The notes: generated from the letters alone by a model not told the origin. Numbered from the stretch's first letter, positions 9,131-17,734 are shown. The stretch: 63,557 bases of DNA from Casp-actino8 sp032118015 (GCA_032118015.1 JAULYE010000002.1:1-63557), one strand, 5' to 3'. Made by a program: numbers and translations.

Positions 9131-11104
9131 ATGCCTTTCATCGCCGCTGCCGTCGAGGGATACGACCTCGCCCTCGTCTTCGGGAGCCTCCTGCTGATCA
9201 TCGTCGTTGCCCGCGTTGCCGCTGAACTGTCCGAGCGCATTGGCATTCCACCGGTCCTGGGTGAAATTCTCGCCGGCATTCTCATCGGACCATCGGTTCT
9301 CAAGTGGGTGGATCCGATCTCCCATATCGCTGTTGCAGACATGATTCTCCTCCTCGGCGAAATCGGCGTCATTCTGTTGCTTCTCCAAGTCGGACTCGAG
9401 ATGGATCTCGGTGAATTGAGGCGCGTCGGCAGATCCGCACTGATCGTTGCCCTGATCGGCGTCGCAGTCCCGTTCGCAGCTGGTTTCGGTGTTGCCTCAG
9501 CGTTCGGCGAAGACGGCAAGATCGCTCTGTTCATCGGAGCCACTCTGACGGCGACGAGCGTCGGCATCACAGCTCGAGTACTCGGAGACTTGCGCGCGTT
9601 GGCGACCACTGAATCACGAATCATTCTCGGCGCTGCTGTTGCCGACGATGTCCTCGGTCTGGTGATTCTGACCGTGGTGGTCAAGATCGTGACCGAGGGC
9701 TCAATCGGAACCGGAGTGGTCCTCGAAACGATCGGCCTTGCGCTCGGATTCCTTCTCGTCACCGGATTGCTCGCCATTTTCGTGATCCCACGTGTGCTCG
9801 ACAAGGTGCATGCGATTTCTCGTTCGGCGACGACTGTTGTCGGAGCCGGTTTCGCTCTCACCATTGCATTTGCGCTCCTCGCAGGTGAAGCAAAGTTGGC
9901 CTTCATCATCGGTGCATTCATGGCTGGTCTCGGCATCGGGCGAAGCAACCAACACACACGTATTGCCGATGGTCTCAATCCCCTCGGACACGTCTTCATT
10001 CCCGTCTTCTTCGCCAGCATCGGCATCAACGCCGATCTGTCCGCAATGATGCAGCCTGAAGTTCTCGCACTTGCAGGATGCTTGACCGTTGTCGCCATCA
10101 TCGGAAAACTTGTCGCGGGTCGAGGGGTTTCCGGGACGAAGATCGACCGTCTCATGGTCGGAATCGGCATGATTCCACGCGGTGAGGTCGGGCTGATCTT
10201 TGCCAGCATCGGTTTGTCGCGTGGAGTCCTCGACGAACAGCTCTATGGAGCCGTCCTGATCATGGTCCTCGTGACCACGGTCATCACACCTCCATTGCTC
10301 ACGATGCGCATGAAAAGATCGGGAGTCGAGATTCCTGAGGACGATCGATCGACACCTGGTGCTGTCATCGCTCCACGGGGTGGTTGGTTGCAGATGGCTG
10401 ACGGCTCCGTTCGACTCATCGGCGAACCGCCATCGACACTGGCGATCCCTATTGCCTTGCGCGCTGCTGAATTGGTTTCCAATGGAGAGCCCAGCGAGGA
10501 ACTCATCGGGTGGTTCGGCGGAATGCGTGGAGCGCCCTTGCAATGGCGCTCTGCTGACAGCGAGCGGCTCCTGGATCTGCTCCGAGACGGAACTCCGAAG
10601 TCATGGCGCTTCCTGGAGACCATCGGTGTACTCGAATCCTGCTTGCCCGAACTTGCCGAGACGATGCGTCAGTATCGATCCGATCCTGATTCCTTCGACC
10701 CATTCCACCCGCTACGGCTTCCCACCGTCGATCGCATGCACGACCTACTTTCGTCGCCGGGTCTCGATACCGGCTTCGACCTTCGCTATGTGACTCTCGA
10801 GCAGCCTCACCGTCTCACCTACTGCGCATTTCTCGTGGACGCGAGTTCGAATCGAGCTGCCCGAATCAGCTTGGCCGCGCGACTCGGTTCATCGGACCTG
10901 GGAAACATCGAGTCGATCCTCGATCTCTCCGACAGCATGATCGATGCCGCCCGCGGACCCGATCCATCTCCACCAAACGCAGGGTCGGATGGCTCGATCC
11001 CCCAATCGAGCGTCGACTTGGCTTACCTGCTGTCGATTCTCCGAGTCGATCCGACCTCGCAAGCTCGAACGGCTCTGGATCTGAACACCTCTCAGCAGCC
11101 ATAG
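9131..11104 (+). CDS. CPA2-type cation:proton antiporter fused to a GlnD-like C-terminal region
   Basis: Residues 1-400 form a 12-helix Na+(K+)/H+ exchanger domain. It has the paired aspartates of electrogenic CPA2 members (AAVADDVLGL, D172-D173) and the conserved GEVGLIFASIG loop near residue 351. Residues 415-610 are not RCK/TrkA-N, UspA or CBS. They resemble the middle and HD parts of actinobacterial GlnD: a short ADGSVRL strand, a helical WRFLETIGVLESCLPE segment (492-507), then FHPLRLPTVDRMHDLL (525-540), where GlnD has the VDRH part of its HD domain. The metal-binding HD pair is degraded (residues 565-575 read CAFLVDASSNR). A leaderless-style TAGCCT lies at 9119-9124. The gene sits just before the amtB-glnK operon. 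The transport domain is certain; the GlnD relation is my inference from motif order. Confidence 0.85.
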   Translation: MPFIAAAVEGYDLALVFGSLLLIIVVARVAAELSERIGIPPVLGEILAGILIGPSVLKWVDPISHIAVADMILLLGEIGVILLLLQVGLEMDLGELRRVGRSALIVALIGVAVPFAAGFGVASAFGEDGKIALFIGATLTATSVGITARVLGDLRALATTESRIILGAAVADDVLGLVILTVVVKIVTEGSIGTGVVLETIGLALGFLLVTGLLAIFVIPRVLDKVHAISRSATTVVGAGFALTIAFALLAGEAKLAFIIGAFMAGLGIGRSNQHTRIADGLNPLGHVFIPVFFASIGINADLSAMMQPEVLALAGCLTVVAIIGKLVAGRGVSGTKIDRLMVGIGMIPRGEVGLIFASIGLSRGVLDEQLYGAVLIMVLVTTVITPPLLTMRMKRSGVEIPEDDRSTPGAVIAPRGGWLQMADGSVRLIGEPPSTLAIPIALRAAELVSNGEPSEELIGWFGGMRGAPLQWRSADSERLLDLLRDGTPKSWRFLETIGVLESCLPELAETMRQYRSDPDSFDPFHPLRLPTVDRMHDLLSSPGLDTGFDLRYVTLEQPHRLTYCAFLVDASSNRAARISLAARLGSSDLGNIESILDLSDSMIDAARGPDPSPPNAGSDGSIPQSSVDLAYLLSILRVDPTSQARTALDLNTSQQP

Positions 11105-11166
11105 GTCGACCTGAATCGCGGTCACCCGAAGTCGAGCAGGTCCGCAGACCACCGGCGGGCGCCCGC

Positions 11167-11218
11167 ACGCGCCGATCACACGCGCCGATCACACGCGCCG
11201 ATCACACGAATCGATCAC
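11167..11218. repeat. Four tandem copies of a 13-bp unit upstream of amtB
   Basis: The unit acgcgccgatcac is repeated exactly at 11167-11179, 11180-11192 and 11193-11205. A fourth variant copy (acgaatcgatcac) lies at 11206-11218. The last copy supplies the first half-site (TCAC) of the GlnR-type box. Repeats of a GATCAC core directly before an operator could bind a regulator in an array. Confidence 0.9.
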
Positions 11219-11251
11219 ACAATGGAAACAATCGTCTGACTCTTGCGAAAC
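11214..11251 (+). promoter_or_regulatory. Double GlnR-type operator before amtB
   Basis: The sequence reads aTCAC-N6-GAAAC-N6-cTGAC-N6-GAAAC with exact six-base spacers: TCAC 11215-11218, GAAAC 11225-11229, TGAC 11237-11240, GAAAC 11247-11251. The published Streptomyces GlnR consensus is gTnAC-n6-GaAAC, usually as two boxes 22 bp apart, and this site has the same spacing. Only the weakly conserved first G of each box differs. Location ahead of amtB-glnK fits nitrogen-limitation activation. GlnR itself is not in the window. Confidence 0.82.
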
Positions 11252-11420
11252 ACGAGTGTCTTATGGTCCTCCCAGCGCAGCGAGCTCCGACAACGACGTC
11301 GAGTCACCGGGTTCCCCGGGCGCTCCGTCAACGTCGACGGTCGAGAATCTGCCGTATCCGGCTCGTTCAGGATGACGGATTCTCGGAACCTCATTCGTCC
11401 CACTCAAAAGGAGTTCCAAC

Positions 11421-12788
11421 GTGACCAAAAAATTGATGCGGCTAGGTGCCGGTATCGGCTTGGCGTCGATCGCAGCCCTCGCCCAACCCTCACTCGTTAG
11501 AGCTGGAGATGATGCAGCAGCTGCAATCGACTCGGTGAAAGCAACTCTGGACAATGTCTGGATCCTCATTGCAGCGGTTCTCGTGATCTTCATGCAAGCC
11601 GGATTCGCTCTCGTCGAGGCCGGATTGACCCGAGCCAAGAACGTGGCGAACATCTTCATGAAGAACTTGATGGACTTCTGTGTCGGTGCCCTGCTCTTCT
11701 TCGCTGTCGGCTACGCAATTGCATTTGGCGGGAGCTTCACCGGCTTGGGAAGGTTCCTCGGCGGCGATGGCTGGTTCCTCGCAGGCGATGGGGTCTTCAC
11801 CTATGGAACCTTGGACAAGTTCGTCTTCTTCACGTTCCAGGCCGCCTTTGCTGCTACTGCTGCAACCATCGTCTCGGGAGCCATGGCAGAACGAACGAAG
11901 TTCAAGTCCTACATCCTCTTCAGTGCTGTGATTTCCGCGGTCATCTATCCGATCGTCGTGCGCTGGCAGTGGGGCGGCGGATGGCTCTTCCAACTGGACA
12001 CACCGTTCCACGATTTTGCCGGCAGCGCGATCGTGCACATGACCGGTGGCATGGCCTCGATCATGGGTGCGTACTTTCTCGGTCCACGCAAGGGCAAGTA
12101 CGGTTCTGACGGAAAGCCGCGGGCGATTCCCGGACATTCGATTCCGTTTGCCATATTCGGTTGCTTCATTCTTCTCATCGGTTGGTACGGCTTCAATCCG
12201 GGTTCGTACCTCGGCGCAGATCCTGCAATCGGCCTGATCGCCGTCAACACAACGCTCGGAGCCGCCGCTGGTGCGGTAGTTGCGATGATCGTGACCTGGC
12301 TGAAGGATGGAAAGCCCGACGTTGCCATGACGGGTAACGGTCTTCTGGCTGGCCTCGTCGGTGTCACCGCAGGCTGTTGGGTCATCAACGGACTCGGAGC
12401 GATCATCATCGGCGCCATCTCCGGTGTCATCGTTGTCTACTCGGTCGTGTTCTGGGACCGCAGACGCATCGACGACCCAGTGGGGGCAATCAGTGTGCAC
12501 GGAATGTGCGGGGCATTCGGCGCAGTTGCCGTCGGACTGTTCTCCGCAATCGAGGTGGAGGGCGTCGTGAAGAAGGGTCTCTTCTACGGTGGCGGAACCA
12601 GCCAGCTCGTCAGTCAGCTCATCGGTGTCGTGGCCATCGCTGCTTTCGTACTTGCTGCTTCAGGGCTGCTCTTCTTCATCTTGAAGAAGACGGTCGGTCT
12701 GCGTGTTAGCGAACAAGAAGAGATCGAAGGTCTCGACGTTCACGAACACGGCGTACCCGGTTATATCCACGACGACATGGTCCGCTGA
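11421..12788 (+). CDS. amtB: Ammonium transporter AmtB
   Basis: Trimeric membrane channel that takes up ammonium. The 455-residue protein begins with a likely cleavable signal (MTKKLMRLGAGIGLASIAAL to about residue 28), then 11 helices. It shows FVFFTFQAAFAATAATIVSG and the twin pore histidines in SAIVHMTGG and ISVHGMCGAFG. The tail ends in HGVPGYIHDDMVR. The GTG start is supported by AAAGGAG upstream. It is followed after 36 bases by glnK, the usual amtB-glnK pair in which the PII protein plugs the channel when nitrogen is ample. A GlnR-type double box lies about 170 bases upstream. Confidence 0.96.
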   Translation: MTKKLMRLGAGIGLASIAALAQPSLVRAGDDAAAAIDSVKATLDNVWILIAAVLVIFMQAGFALVEAGLTRAKNVANIFMKNLMDFCVGALLFFAVGYAIAFGGSFTGLGRFLGGDGWFLAGDGVFTYGTLDKFVFFTFQAAFAATAATIVSGAMAERTKFKSYILFSAVISAVIYPIVVRWQWGGGWLFQLDTPFHDFAGSAIVHMTGGMASIMGAYFLGPRKGKYGSDGKPRAIPGHSIPFAIFGCFILLIGWYGFNPGSYLGADPAIGLIAVNTTLGAAAGAVVAMIVTWLKDGKPDVAMTGNGLLAGLVGVTAGCWVINGLGAIIIGAISGVIVVYSVVFWDRRRIDDPVGAISVHGMCGAFGAVAVGLFSAIEVEGVVKKGLFYGGGTSQLVSQLIGVVAIAAFVLAASGLLFFILKKTVGLRVSEQEEIEGLDVHEHGVPGYIHDDMVR

Positions 12789-12824
12789 GATCACGAACTC
12801 CGAACGTTCCAAGGAAGGACAACA

Positions 12825-13163
12825 ATGAAACTCATCACAGCAATCGTCAAACCGTTCAAGTTGGACGATGTCAAAGATGCTCTGCAGGCCTCAGGTGTGC
12901 AGGGAATCACCGTCAGCGAGGTCCGCGGTTTCGGACGTCAGGGCGGCCACAGCGAAACGTACCGAGGAGCCGAATACAAGATCGACTTCGTGCCCAAGGT
13001 GCGTCTCGAACTTGTCGTCGACGACTCGGCCGTCGATTCCGTTCTGGCAGCAATCAAGGCTGCTGCGAGTACGGGCAAGATCGGTGACGGCAAGATCTGG
13101 GTCACCGATGTGTCTCGCATCATCCGGATCCGCACGGGCGAGGAAGGCCCGGACGCCATCTGA
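12825..13163 (+). CDS. glnK: PII nitrogen-signalling protein
   Basis: Small trimeric signal protein (112 residues) that senses ATP/ADP and 2-oxoglutarate and blocks AmtB. It has the PII signature ETYRGAEYKIDFVPKVRLE with Tyr51 at the tip of the T-loop, the residue modified by GlnD in other bacteria, and the C-terminal signature GKIGDGKIWV. An AAGGAAGG site precedes the ATG. It is the last gene of the amtB operon and is followed by a strong hairpin. No free-standing glnD follows, unlike Streptomyces (amtB-glnK-glnD); the only GlnD-like sequence nearby is fused to the upstream antiporter. Confidence 0.97.
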   Translation: MKLITAIVKPFKLDDVKDALQASGVQGITVSEVRGFGRQGGHSETYRGAEYKIDFVPKVRLELVVDDSAVDSVLAAIKAAASTGKIGDGKIWVTDVSRIIRIRTGEEGPDAI

Positions 13164-13235
13164 TGTGTTCAGCTGAGTTTTCCAGCTGATTTTTTCGGAG
13201 TTGGACTCCGGTACATCCGCTGGCGGGTATGGGGC

Positions 13236-13279
13236 AGTCCCCGAGTCATCGTGACGATGGCTCGGGGACTTTCTCGTTC
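13236..13279. terminator. Rho-independent type terminator after glnK
   Basis: A long GC-rich stem (AGTCCCCGAG at 13236-13245 with CTCGGGGACT at 13261-13270, plus inner CATCG/CGATG) is followed by TTTCTCGTT. It lies between glnK and the convergent CoxL-like gene and could serve both strands. Confidence 0.88.
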
Positions 13280-13297
13280 ACCGGCTGAAACGATGTT

Positions 13298-15586
13298 TCA
13301 CGAACTCGGGTGCATGGCCCGCCAGACACGCTGTGCTGTGCATGGCATGTCGATGTGGCGTACTCCAAGATGCCTCAGGGCATCCACGACAGCGTTCTGC
13401 ACCGCAGGTGTGGCGCCGATGGTTCCACTCTCGCCGATTCCCTTCGCTCCGAGATCGTTCTTCGGCGAAGGAGTCTCGAGATGCACCGTCACGAAACTCG
13501 GAACGTCAGCAGCTGACGGAAACCCGTAGTCCGCAAAATTTCCCGTGAGTGGATTTCCATCTTCGTCGTACACAACTTCTTCGAAGAGCGCCTGCCCGAT
13601 GCCCTGCACCAGCCCGCCGTGCACTTGACCTTCGGCCAGCAGCGGATTCACGATCCGGCCTGCGTCATCGGCAGCGAAGAGATCACGCAAACGAACACCG
13701 CCCGTTTCGGTGTCGACTTCCACCACTGCAATGTGTGCACCACTCGGGAACGTGCCGTGTTGCTGACTGAAATCCCCTTCTCCATGCAGAGGTGTGCCAT
13801 CAGATCGAGCGGCGATGACAACCTCGGCCCATGTCTTGGCAACTGCCGGTGATCCGATGACGTGGAAGCGACCATCAACGAGAACGACATCATCGACATC
13901 GGCTTCGAGAAGCCGCGCTGCCACATCACGAGCAGCATCAGCGACGACACCTGCGGCTCGCCACACATTCGTACCACCGAGCTGCACAGAACGCGATCCA
14001 CCGGTGATCTCGCTACTGCGCACCAGATCGGTGTCCCCATGCACCACGGTGATGCTCTCGAAGGGAATCCCGAGACGGTCGGCGACGAGCATCGCCCACG
14101 TCGTGCGGTGGCCTTGCCCGTACGGAGTAGTGCCGGTGATCACCTGGGCGGTGACTCGACCATCGTCGTCGACGTGGACGTCGACGATGCCCAATTCTGA
14201 TCCTCCCGACATTGCGGTGATCTCCACGTACACGGCGATGCCAATCCCGAGCTGCACAGGATCATGCTGCTCGCGACGTTGTCGTTGTTCTCGTCGAAGA
14301 TCGTCGTACTTCGCGGCATCGATCACCAGGTCCAGTGCCCGCGGATAATCACCGCTGTCGTACACCGTTCCGACTGCAGTCGTGTACGGGAATCGGTCAG
14401 CTGACACCAGATTGCGTCGGCGTACTTCGACGGGGTCCATACCGATCTCATGCGCGAACAGATCGACCATTCTCTCGATCGCTGCCGCTGCCTCAGGACG
14501 CCCGGCTCCTCGATAGGCAACGGTTGGGACCGTATTGGTCACGACACCGCGTGCCGACATCGCTGCCGACGCGATGTCGTACGTGCCGGTGAGCATGCGC
14601 CCTGTCATGAACGGCAGAACTGCCCCGTAGCGCGGGTACGCACCTGCATCCTGAATCACATCCATCGAGTAGGCGAGGATGCGACCATCTCGAGTGCCAC
14701 CGATGGTCACGTCCTGAATCTGTCCCCGACCGTGTCCGAGATTGTTCATGCTCTCGGTGCGCGACTCCGTGAAACGCACCGGTCGATCGACGCGCCGTGC
14801 CAGCCACGGCAGAAGAATGTCTTCGGGGTAGAAGAAAGCCTTCGCGCCGAACCCGCCACCGACATCTGGCGTGATGACTCGAATGTGCTCAGGTGGCAGT
14901 CCGTACAGAGTTGCAATCTGCGTGCGAATGCTATGCGCACCCTGACAGGCCTGCCAGTGAGTGAGCCGACGGACACCGGCGGCATCAGGTTCCTCCCAAC
15001 GACTCATCGCAACGCGTGCCTCGAGCGGACTTGGAGCGATACGCCTGTTGAGAATTCGCTGGCGCACAACCACATCGCAGTCCGAGAAGTCGATGACGCT
15101 TCCCGCAGGCAAGTCGACGACGATGTTCGATCCGAACTCTGGGAACAAGACGTTGTCGTTGCGACATGCCGTCTCCGGATCGACGACTGCCGGCAAAGGG
15201 TCGAAGTCGATCGACACCGCTTCAACTGCATCCACTGCCTGCGACCGTGTTGTCGCCACGACAGCTGCGATCGGCTCGCCCACGTATCGCACGACACTGT
15301 CGGCAAGGGCACTGCGACGGATTTGTGCCGGCAAAATCGCCATGTCGATCGGCAACGGTCCGATGCCATCGGCTGTGAGATCCCCATGGGTGAAGATGCC
15401 GAGAACTCCAGGCATCTCGAGAGCTGCACGGGCATCGATCTCGACGATGCGACCATGGGCGATGGGTGAGCGAACGAAGACGACGTGTACGGCACCATCG
15501 ATCTTCAAATTGTCGATGAAGGTGCCGTGGCCCGTGACGAGGTCAGGGTCCTCGGTTCGCAGTACGCGTTCGCCGATCAACCCCAT
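13298..15586 (-). CDS. Molybdopterin-binding large subunit, form II CoxL/aldehyde oxidase type
   Basis: Member of the xanthine/aldehyde dehydrogenase large-subunit family (762 residues). It has the molybdenum-cofactor motif VGGGFGAKAFFYPED (about 242-256), the active-site loop AYRGAGR (357-363), and the catalytic glutamate in KGIGESG near the C-terminus. The AYRGAGR loop marks form II or general aldehyde/purine-type enzymes, not genuine form I CO dehydrogenase (AYxCSFR). The partners normally encoded beside it, a 2Fe-2S small subunit and a FAD medium subunit, are absent from both sides. Either they are elsewhere or this is an orphan. The substrate is unknown. It is divergent from the FrhB gene across 55 bases. 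Confidence 0.9.
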   Translation of the reverse strand: MGLIGERVLRTEDPDLVTGHGTFIDNLKIDGAVHVVFVRSPIAHGRIVEIDARAALEMPGVLGIFTHGDLTADGIGPLPIDMAILPAQIRRSALADSVVRYVGEPIAAVVATTRSQAVDAVEAVSIDFDPLPAVVDPETACRNDNVLFPEFGSNIVVDLPAGSVIDFSDCDVVVRQRILNRRIAPSPLEARVAMSRWEEPDAAGVRRLTHWQACQGAHSIRTQIATLYGLPPEHIRVITPDVGGGFGAKAFFYPEDILLPWLARRVDRPVRFTESRTESMNNLGHGRGQIQDVTIGGTRDGRILAYSMDVIQDAGAYPRYGAVLPFMTGRMLTGTYDIASAAMSARGVVTNTVPTVAYRGAGRPEAAAAIERMVDLFAHEIGMDPVEVRRRNLVSADRFPYTTAVGTVYDSGDYPRALDLVIDAAKYDDLRREQRQRREQHDPVQLGIGIAVYVEITAMSGGSELGIVDVHVDDDGRVTAQVITGTTPYGQGHRTTWAMLVADRLGIPFESITVVHGDTDLVRSSEITGGSRSVQLGGTNVWRAAGVVADAARDVAARLLEADVDDVVLVDGRFHVIGSPAVAKTWAEVVIAARSDGTPLHGEGDFSQQHGTFPSGAHIAVVEVDTETGGVRLRDLFAADDAGRIVNPLLAEGQVHGGLVQGIGQALFEEVVYDEDGNPLTGNFADYGFPSAADVPSFVTVHLETPSPKNDLGAKGIGESGTIGATPAVQNAVVDALRHLGVRHIDMPCTAQRVWRAMHPSS

Positions 15587-15641
15587 GCCGAGCCCTCACT
15601 TCACTAGAAGTTCTCCGAACTGGTCAGCGTAGATTGTCAAG

Positions 15642-16829
15642 ATGACAGCCACCGAGTCCGCTCCCCCGAAAGCCGAACGCTGGACAGCCCAGTGGAAAGA
15701 ACTCTACGAAGAGGTCATCACCACCGGTCTGTGCACCGGGTGCGCTGGCTGTGTCGTGACCTGCCCTCACGATGTGATCGGCTACGAACACGAGGAGGGG
15801 AAATACAAGCCTTTCCATCTGGAAGAGGAACTGGGTCTCGACAACTGCATTCACGGCGAAAAGGGATGCACTACGTGCACCCGTGCCTGTCCGCGCTTTC
15901 GAGCGTGGGAATCTGCAGCCGACCAGCACCTGTTCGGACGCGTGCGTGAACCTGATGAGATGGCGGGTATCTGGCGCCAGTTGCTGTTGACGCGAGCAAA
16001 GGATCCCGTGCAGCACGAAAAGGGCCAAGACGGAGGATTCGTCTCAGCGATGCTCATCTGGCTGCTCGAGAACGATTACATCGAGGCCGCTCTCGTGAGT
16101 GGTGTCGAACCCGACGATGCGTGGAAAGCCAAGCCAGCCTTGGCACGCAACAAAGAAGAGGTTCTTGCAACGGCAGGGTCGCGCTACACGTATTGCGCGA
16201 ATCCACTCGCCCTGCGGGATGCCAAAGAGCAGGGCCTGTCGCGACTCGCTCTCGTCGGCATGGGTTGCCAGTCGTCGTCTCCGCCCGTGATGTGGGATCG
16301 CAAGGCAGGCAAGGTGAGCAAGCCTTTCCTGTTCAACATCGGCCTGCTGTGTTCCAAGACTTTCGATGACGCAATCTTCCCCGAGCTGTTCGAAGCCAAG
16401 TACGGCTTGAAGAAGCAGGACATGGTGAAGATGAACATCAAAGGCGTCTTCCAGATCTGGATGAAGGACGGCTCCTATCACGAGATCGATCTCAAGGAAT
16501 GCCATCAGTGGACGCGCGAGGGCTGCAAGAACTGCCCTGATTTCTCAGCCGAACACAGCGACATTGCAACCGGCGGTATCGGCAAGGACAACGACTGGAC
16601 CCTGACGATCGTGCGCACCGAGCTCGGCGAAGAGGTCATCAATCGCATGATCGCCGACGGAGTGATCGAAACTCGTCCTGCTCAAGAGGACGAGGTGGCA
16701 ATGAAGCTGCTCCGGACTTTGAGCATCGTCAGTCGACGTCGCTGGCCGAATTGGGCCGATGGTGCACCCGCAGTTGGTGTTCCACCGCCGAAGAAGAAGG
16801 CCGACGGCAGCGCACCTGCTGCTCACTGA
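15642..16829 (+). CDS. Coenzyme F420 hydrogenase/dehydrogenase beta-subunit (FrhB) family protein
   Basis: Iron-sulfur flavoprotein of the FrhB family (395 residues), whose members move electrons between F420H2 or other carriers and ferredoxin-like partners. An N-terminal ferredoxin segment has CTGCAGCVVTCP and a second cysteine group CIHGEKGCTTCTRACPRF. The FrhB N domain follows with the GQDGGFVSAML flavin-binding region near residue 128, then the C domain with REGCKNCPDFSAEHSDIATGGIG. A leaderless-style TAGATT lies at 15630-15635. It stands alone between a CoxL-like subunit and an SDR, so its partner is not evident. Its presence suggests the organism uses F420. Confidence 0.88.
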   Translation: MTATESAPPKAERWTAQWKELYEEVITTGLCTGCAGCVVTCPHDVIGYEHEEGKYKPFHLEEELGLDNCIHGEKGCTTCTRACPRFRAWESAADQHLFGRVREPDEMAGIWRQLLLTRAKDPVQHEKGQDGGFVSAMLIWLLENDYIEAALVSGVEPDDAWKAKPALARNKEEVLATAGSRYTYCANPLALRDAKEQGLSRLALVGMGCQSSSPPVMWDRKAGKVSKPFLFNIGLLCSKTFDDAIFPELFEAKYGLKKQDMVKMNIKGVFQIWMKDGSYHEIDLKECHQWTREGCKNCPDFSAEHSDIATGGIGKDNDWTLTIVRTELGEEVINRMIADGVIETRPAQEDEVAMKLLRTLSIVSRRRWPNWADGAPAVGVPPPKKKADGSAPAAH

Positions 16830-16846
16830 CGTCGAGCAGCCACATT

Positions 16847-17680
16847 TCAGCCCAGCGTTGGATTCTCCTGAAGCGCGGCCCGTTGCATGCGCTCGACGGG
16901 AGCCTGCCGAAAGTCTGGATGGGTGAGAACCCAGAATTGATTGGCAACGATTGCGTCATGCACTTGATTCGCGACGTCGCTCGCCGCAATGCCTGTCTCG
17001 ACGCCGGTGTGCAACGCCTGGTTCATCATGGCGCTGATCGGATCGACGATCTCTGCGGGACGCGGTCCGAGCCGGTCACTCCACTTCACGTCGGTCATCA
17101 AACTCGTCTTGACGAATCCTGGGCACAGAACACTGCAACTGACCCCTGAGCCTTTCGCTGCCAACTCAAGGAACAAACCCTCGCTGATGGCGACCACAGC
17201 GTGTTTGGTGGCGTTGTAGGGCCCGAAACCTGGCATCGCAACGAGACCGGCCATCGAAGCCGTATTGACGATGTGACCCTCGTTCTGATCGAGCATGATC
17301 GGCAGAAATGAACGAATGCCGTGAACCACGCCATAGATGTTGATGTTGATCACCCAATCCCAGACGCTGATCGGCCCGGTCCACTGATCGCCCACGCCGG
17401 CAACTCCTGCGTTGTTGCACAGAACATGTGCGGCCCCGTACGTCTCGAGGGTCCGTCGAGCCAATTCCTCCACACTCTCGGCCAGTGAGACATCAGCCGT
17501 CACTGGAAGCACGTCTGCTCCGTTCTCACTCAACTCTGCCTGAACATTGCGCAGTTTCAGTTCGTCGACATCTGCAAGGACGATCTTCATTCCCGCTGCA
17601 GCGAAGCGATCTGCAAACGCTCGACCGATCCCGCTGGCAGCCCCGGTGATCACTGCCACTTTCCCCTGGAGATTTTCCAC
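16847..17680 (-). CDS. Short-chain dehydrogenase/reductase (classical SDR)
   Basis: NAD(P)-dependent oxidoreductase of 277 residues. It has the cofactor motif TGAASGIGRA, the structural NNAG motif, the catalytic serine in NTASMAG and the YxxxK pair as YNATK. Acidic residues after the second strand (LADVD) suggest NAD preference. The start is the GTG at 17680, which follows GAGAGGGG. The frame stays open far upstream, but that part is antisense to the FadH-like gene and is not protein-like. It does not show the altered N-terminal pattern of mycofactocin-coupled SDRs. It is divergent from the FadH/OYE gene with a 54-base shared spacer, so joint regulation is possible. Confidence 0.92.
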   Translation of the reverse strand: MENLQGKVAVITGAASGIGRAFADRFAAAGMKIVLADVDELKLRNVQAELSENGADVLPVTADVSLAESVEELARRTLETYGAAHVLCNNAGVAGVGDQWTGPISVWDWVININIYGVVHGIRSFLPIMLDQNEGHIVNTASMAGLVAMPGFGPYNATKHAVVAISEGLFLELAAKGSGVSCSVLCPGFVKTSLMTDVKWSDRLGPRPAEIVDPISAMMNQALHTGVETGIAASDVANQVHDAIVANQFWVLTHPDFRQAPVERMQRAALQENPTLG

Positions 17681-17734
17681 CTTTTTTCCCCTCTCGATAT
17701 GCGCCAACCCTATGCGACACGTAGCGTTTCGACG

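Larger units (their letters stand above)
11105..11420 (+). promoter_or_regulatory. Intergenic region carrying the amtB promoter, repeats and long leader
   Basis: This 316-base gap holds no recognisable gene. In order it has about 60 bases of plain spacer, four 13-bp repeats (11167-11218), a double GlnR-type operator (11214-11251), a possible -10 box TATGGT at 11262-11267, and a leader of roughly 150 bases with GC-rich inverted segments. It ends in the Shine-Dalgarno AAAGGAG a few bases before the amtB GTG. Apart from the Shine-Dalgarno site, the leader has no element I can name. Confidence 0.6.

Noticed and set aside
9124..10209. 361-residue minus-strand frame inside the antiporter gene
   Set aside because: Arg/Pro/Ser/Thr-rich shadow of a strongly membrane-type plus-strand gene.
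10838..10862. tRNA-like gagttcgaatcgagc segment
   Set aside because: No acceptor or anticodon arm around it; it lies inside the antiporter coding region.
11490..12500. 336-residue minus-strand frame inside amtB
   Set aside because: Asp/His/Glu-rich antisense shadow of AmtB.
14450..15469. 339-residue plus-strand frame inside the CoxL-like gene
   Set aside because: Arg/Asp/His-rich antisense shadow.
13298..15586. Genuine form I CO dehydrogenase large subunit
   Set aside because: The active-site loop is AYRGAGR, not the AYxCSFR of form I, and the small and medium subunits are absent.
16847..17680. Mycofactocin-coupled SDR
   Set aside because: The cofactor-binding N-terminus is the classical TGAASGIGRA type without the pattern expected of that subfamily.
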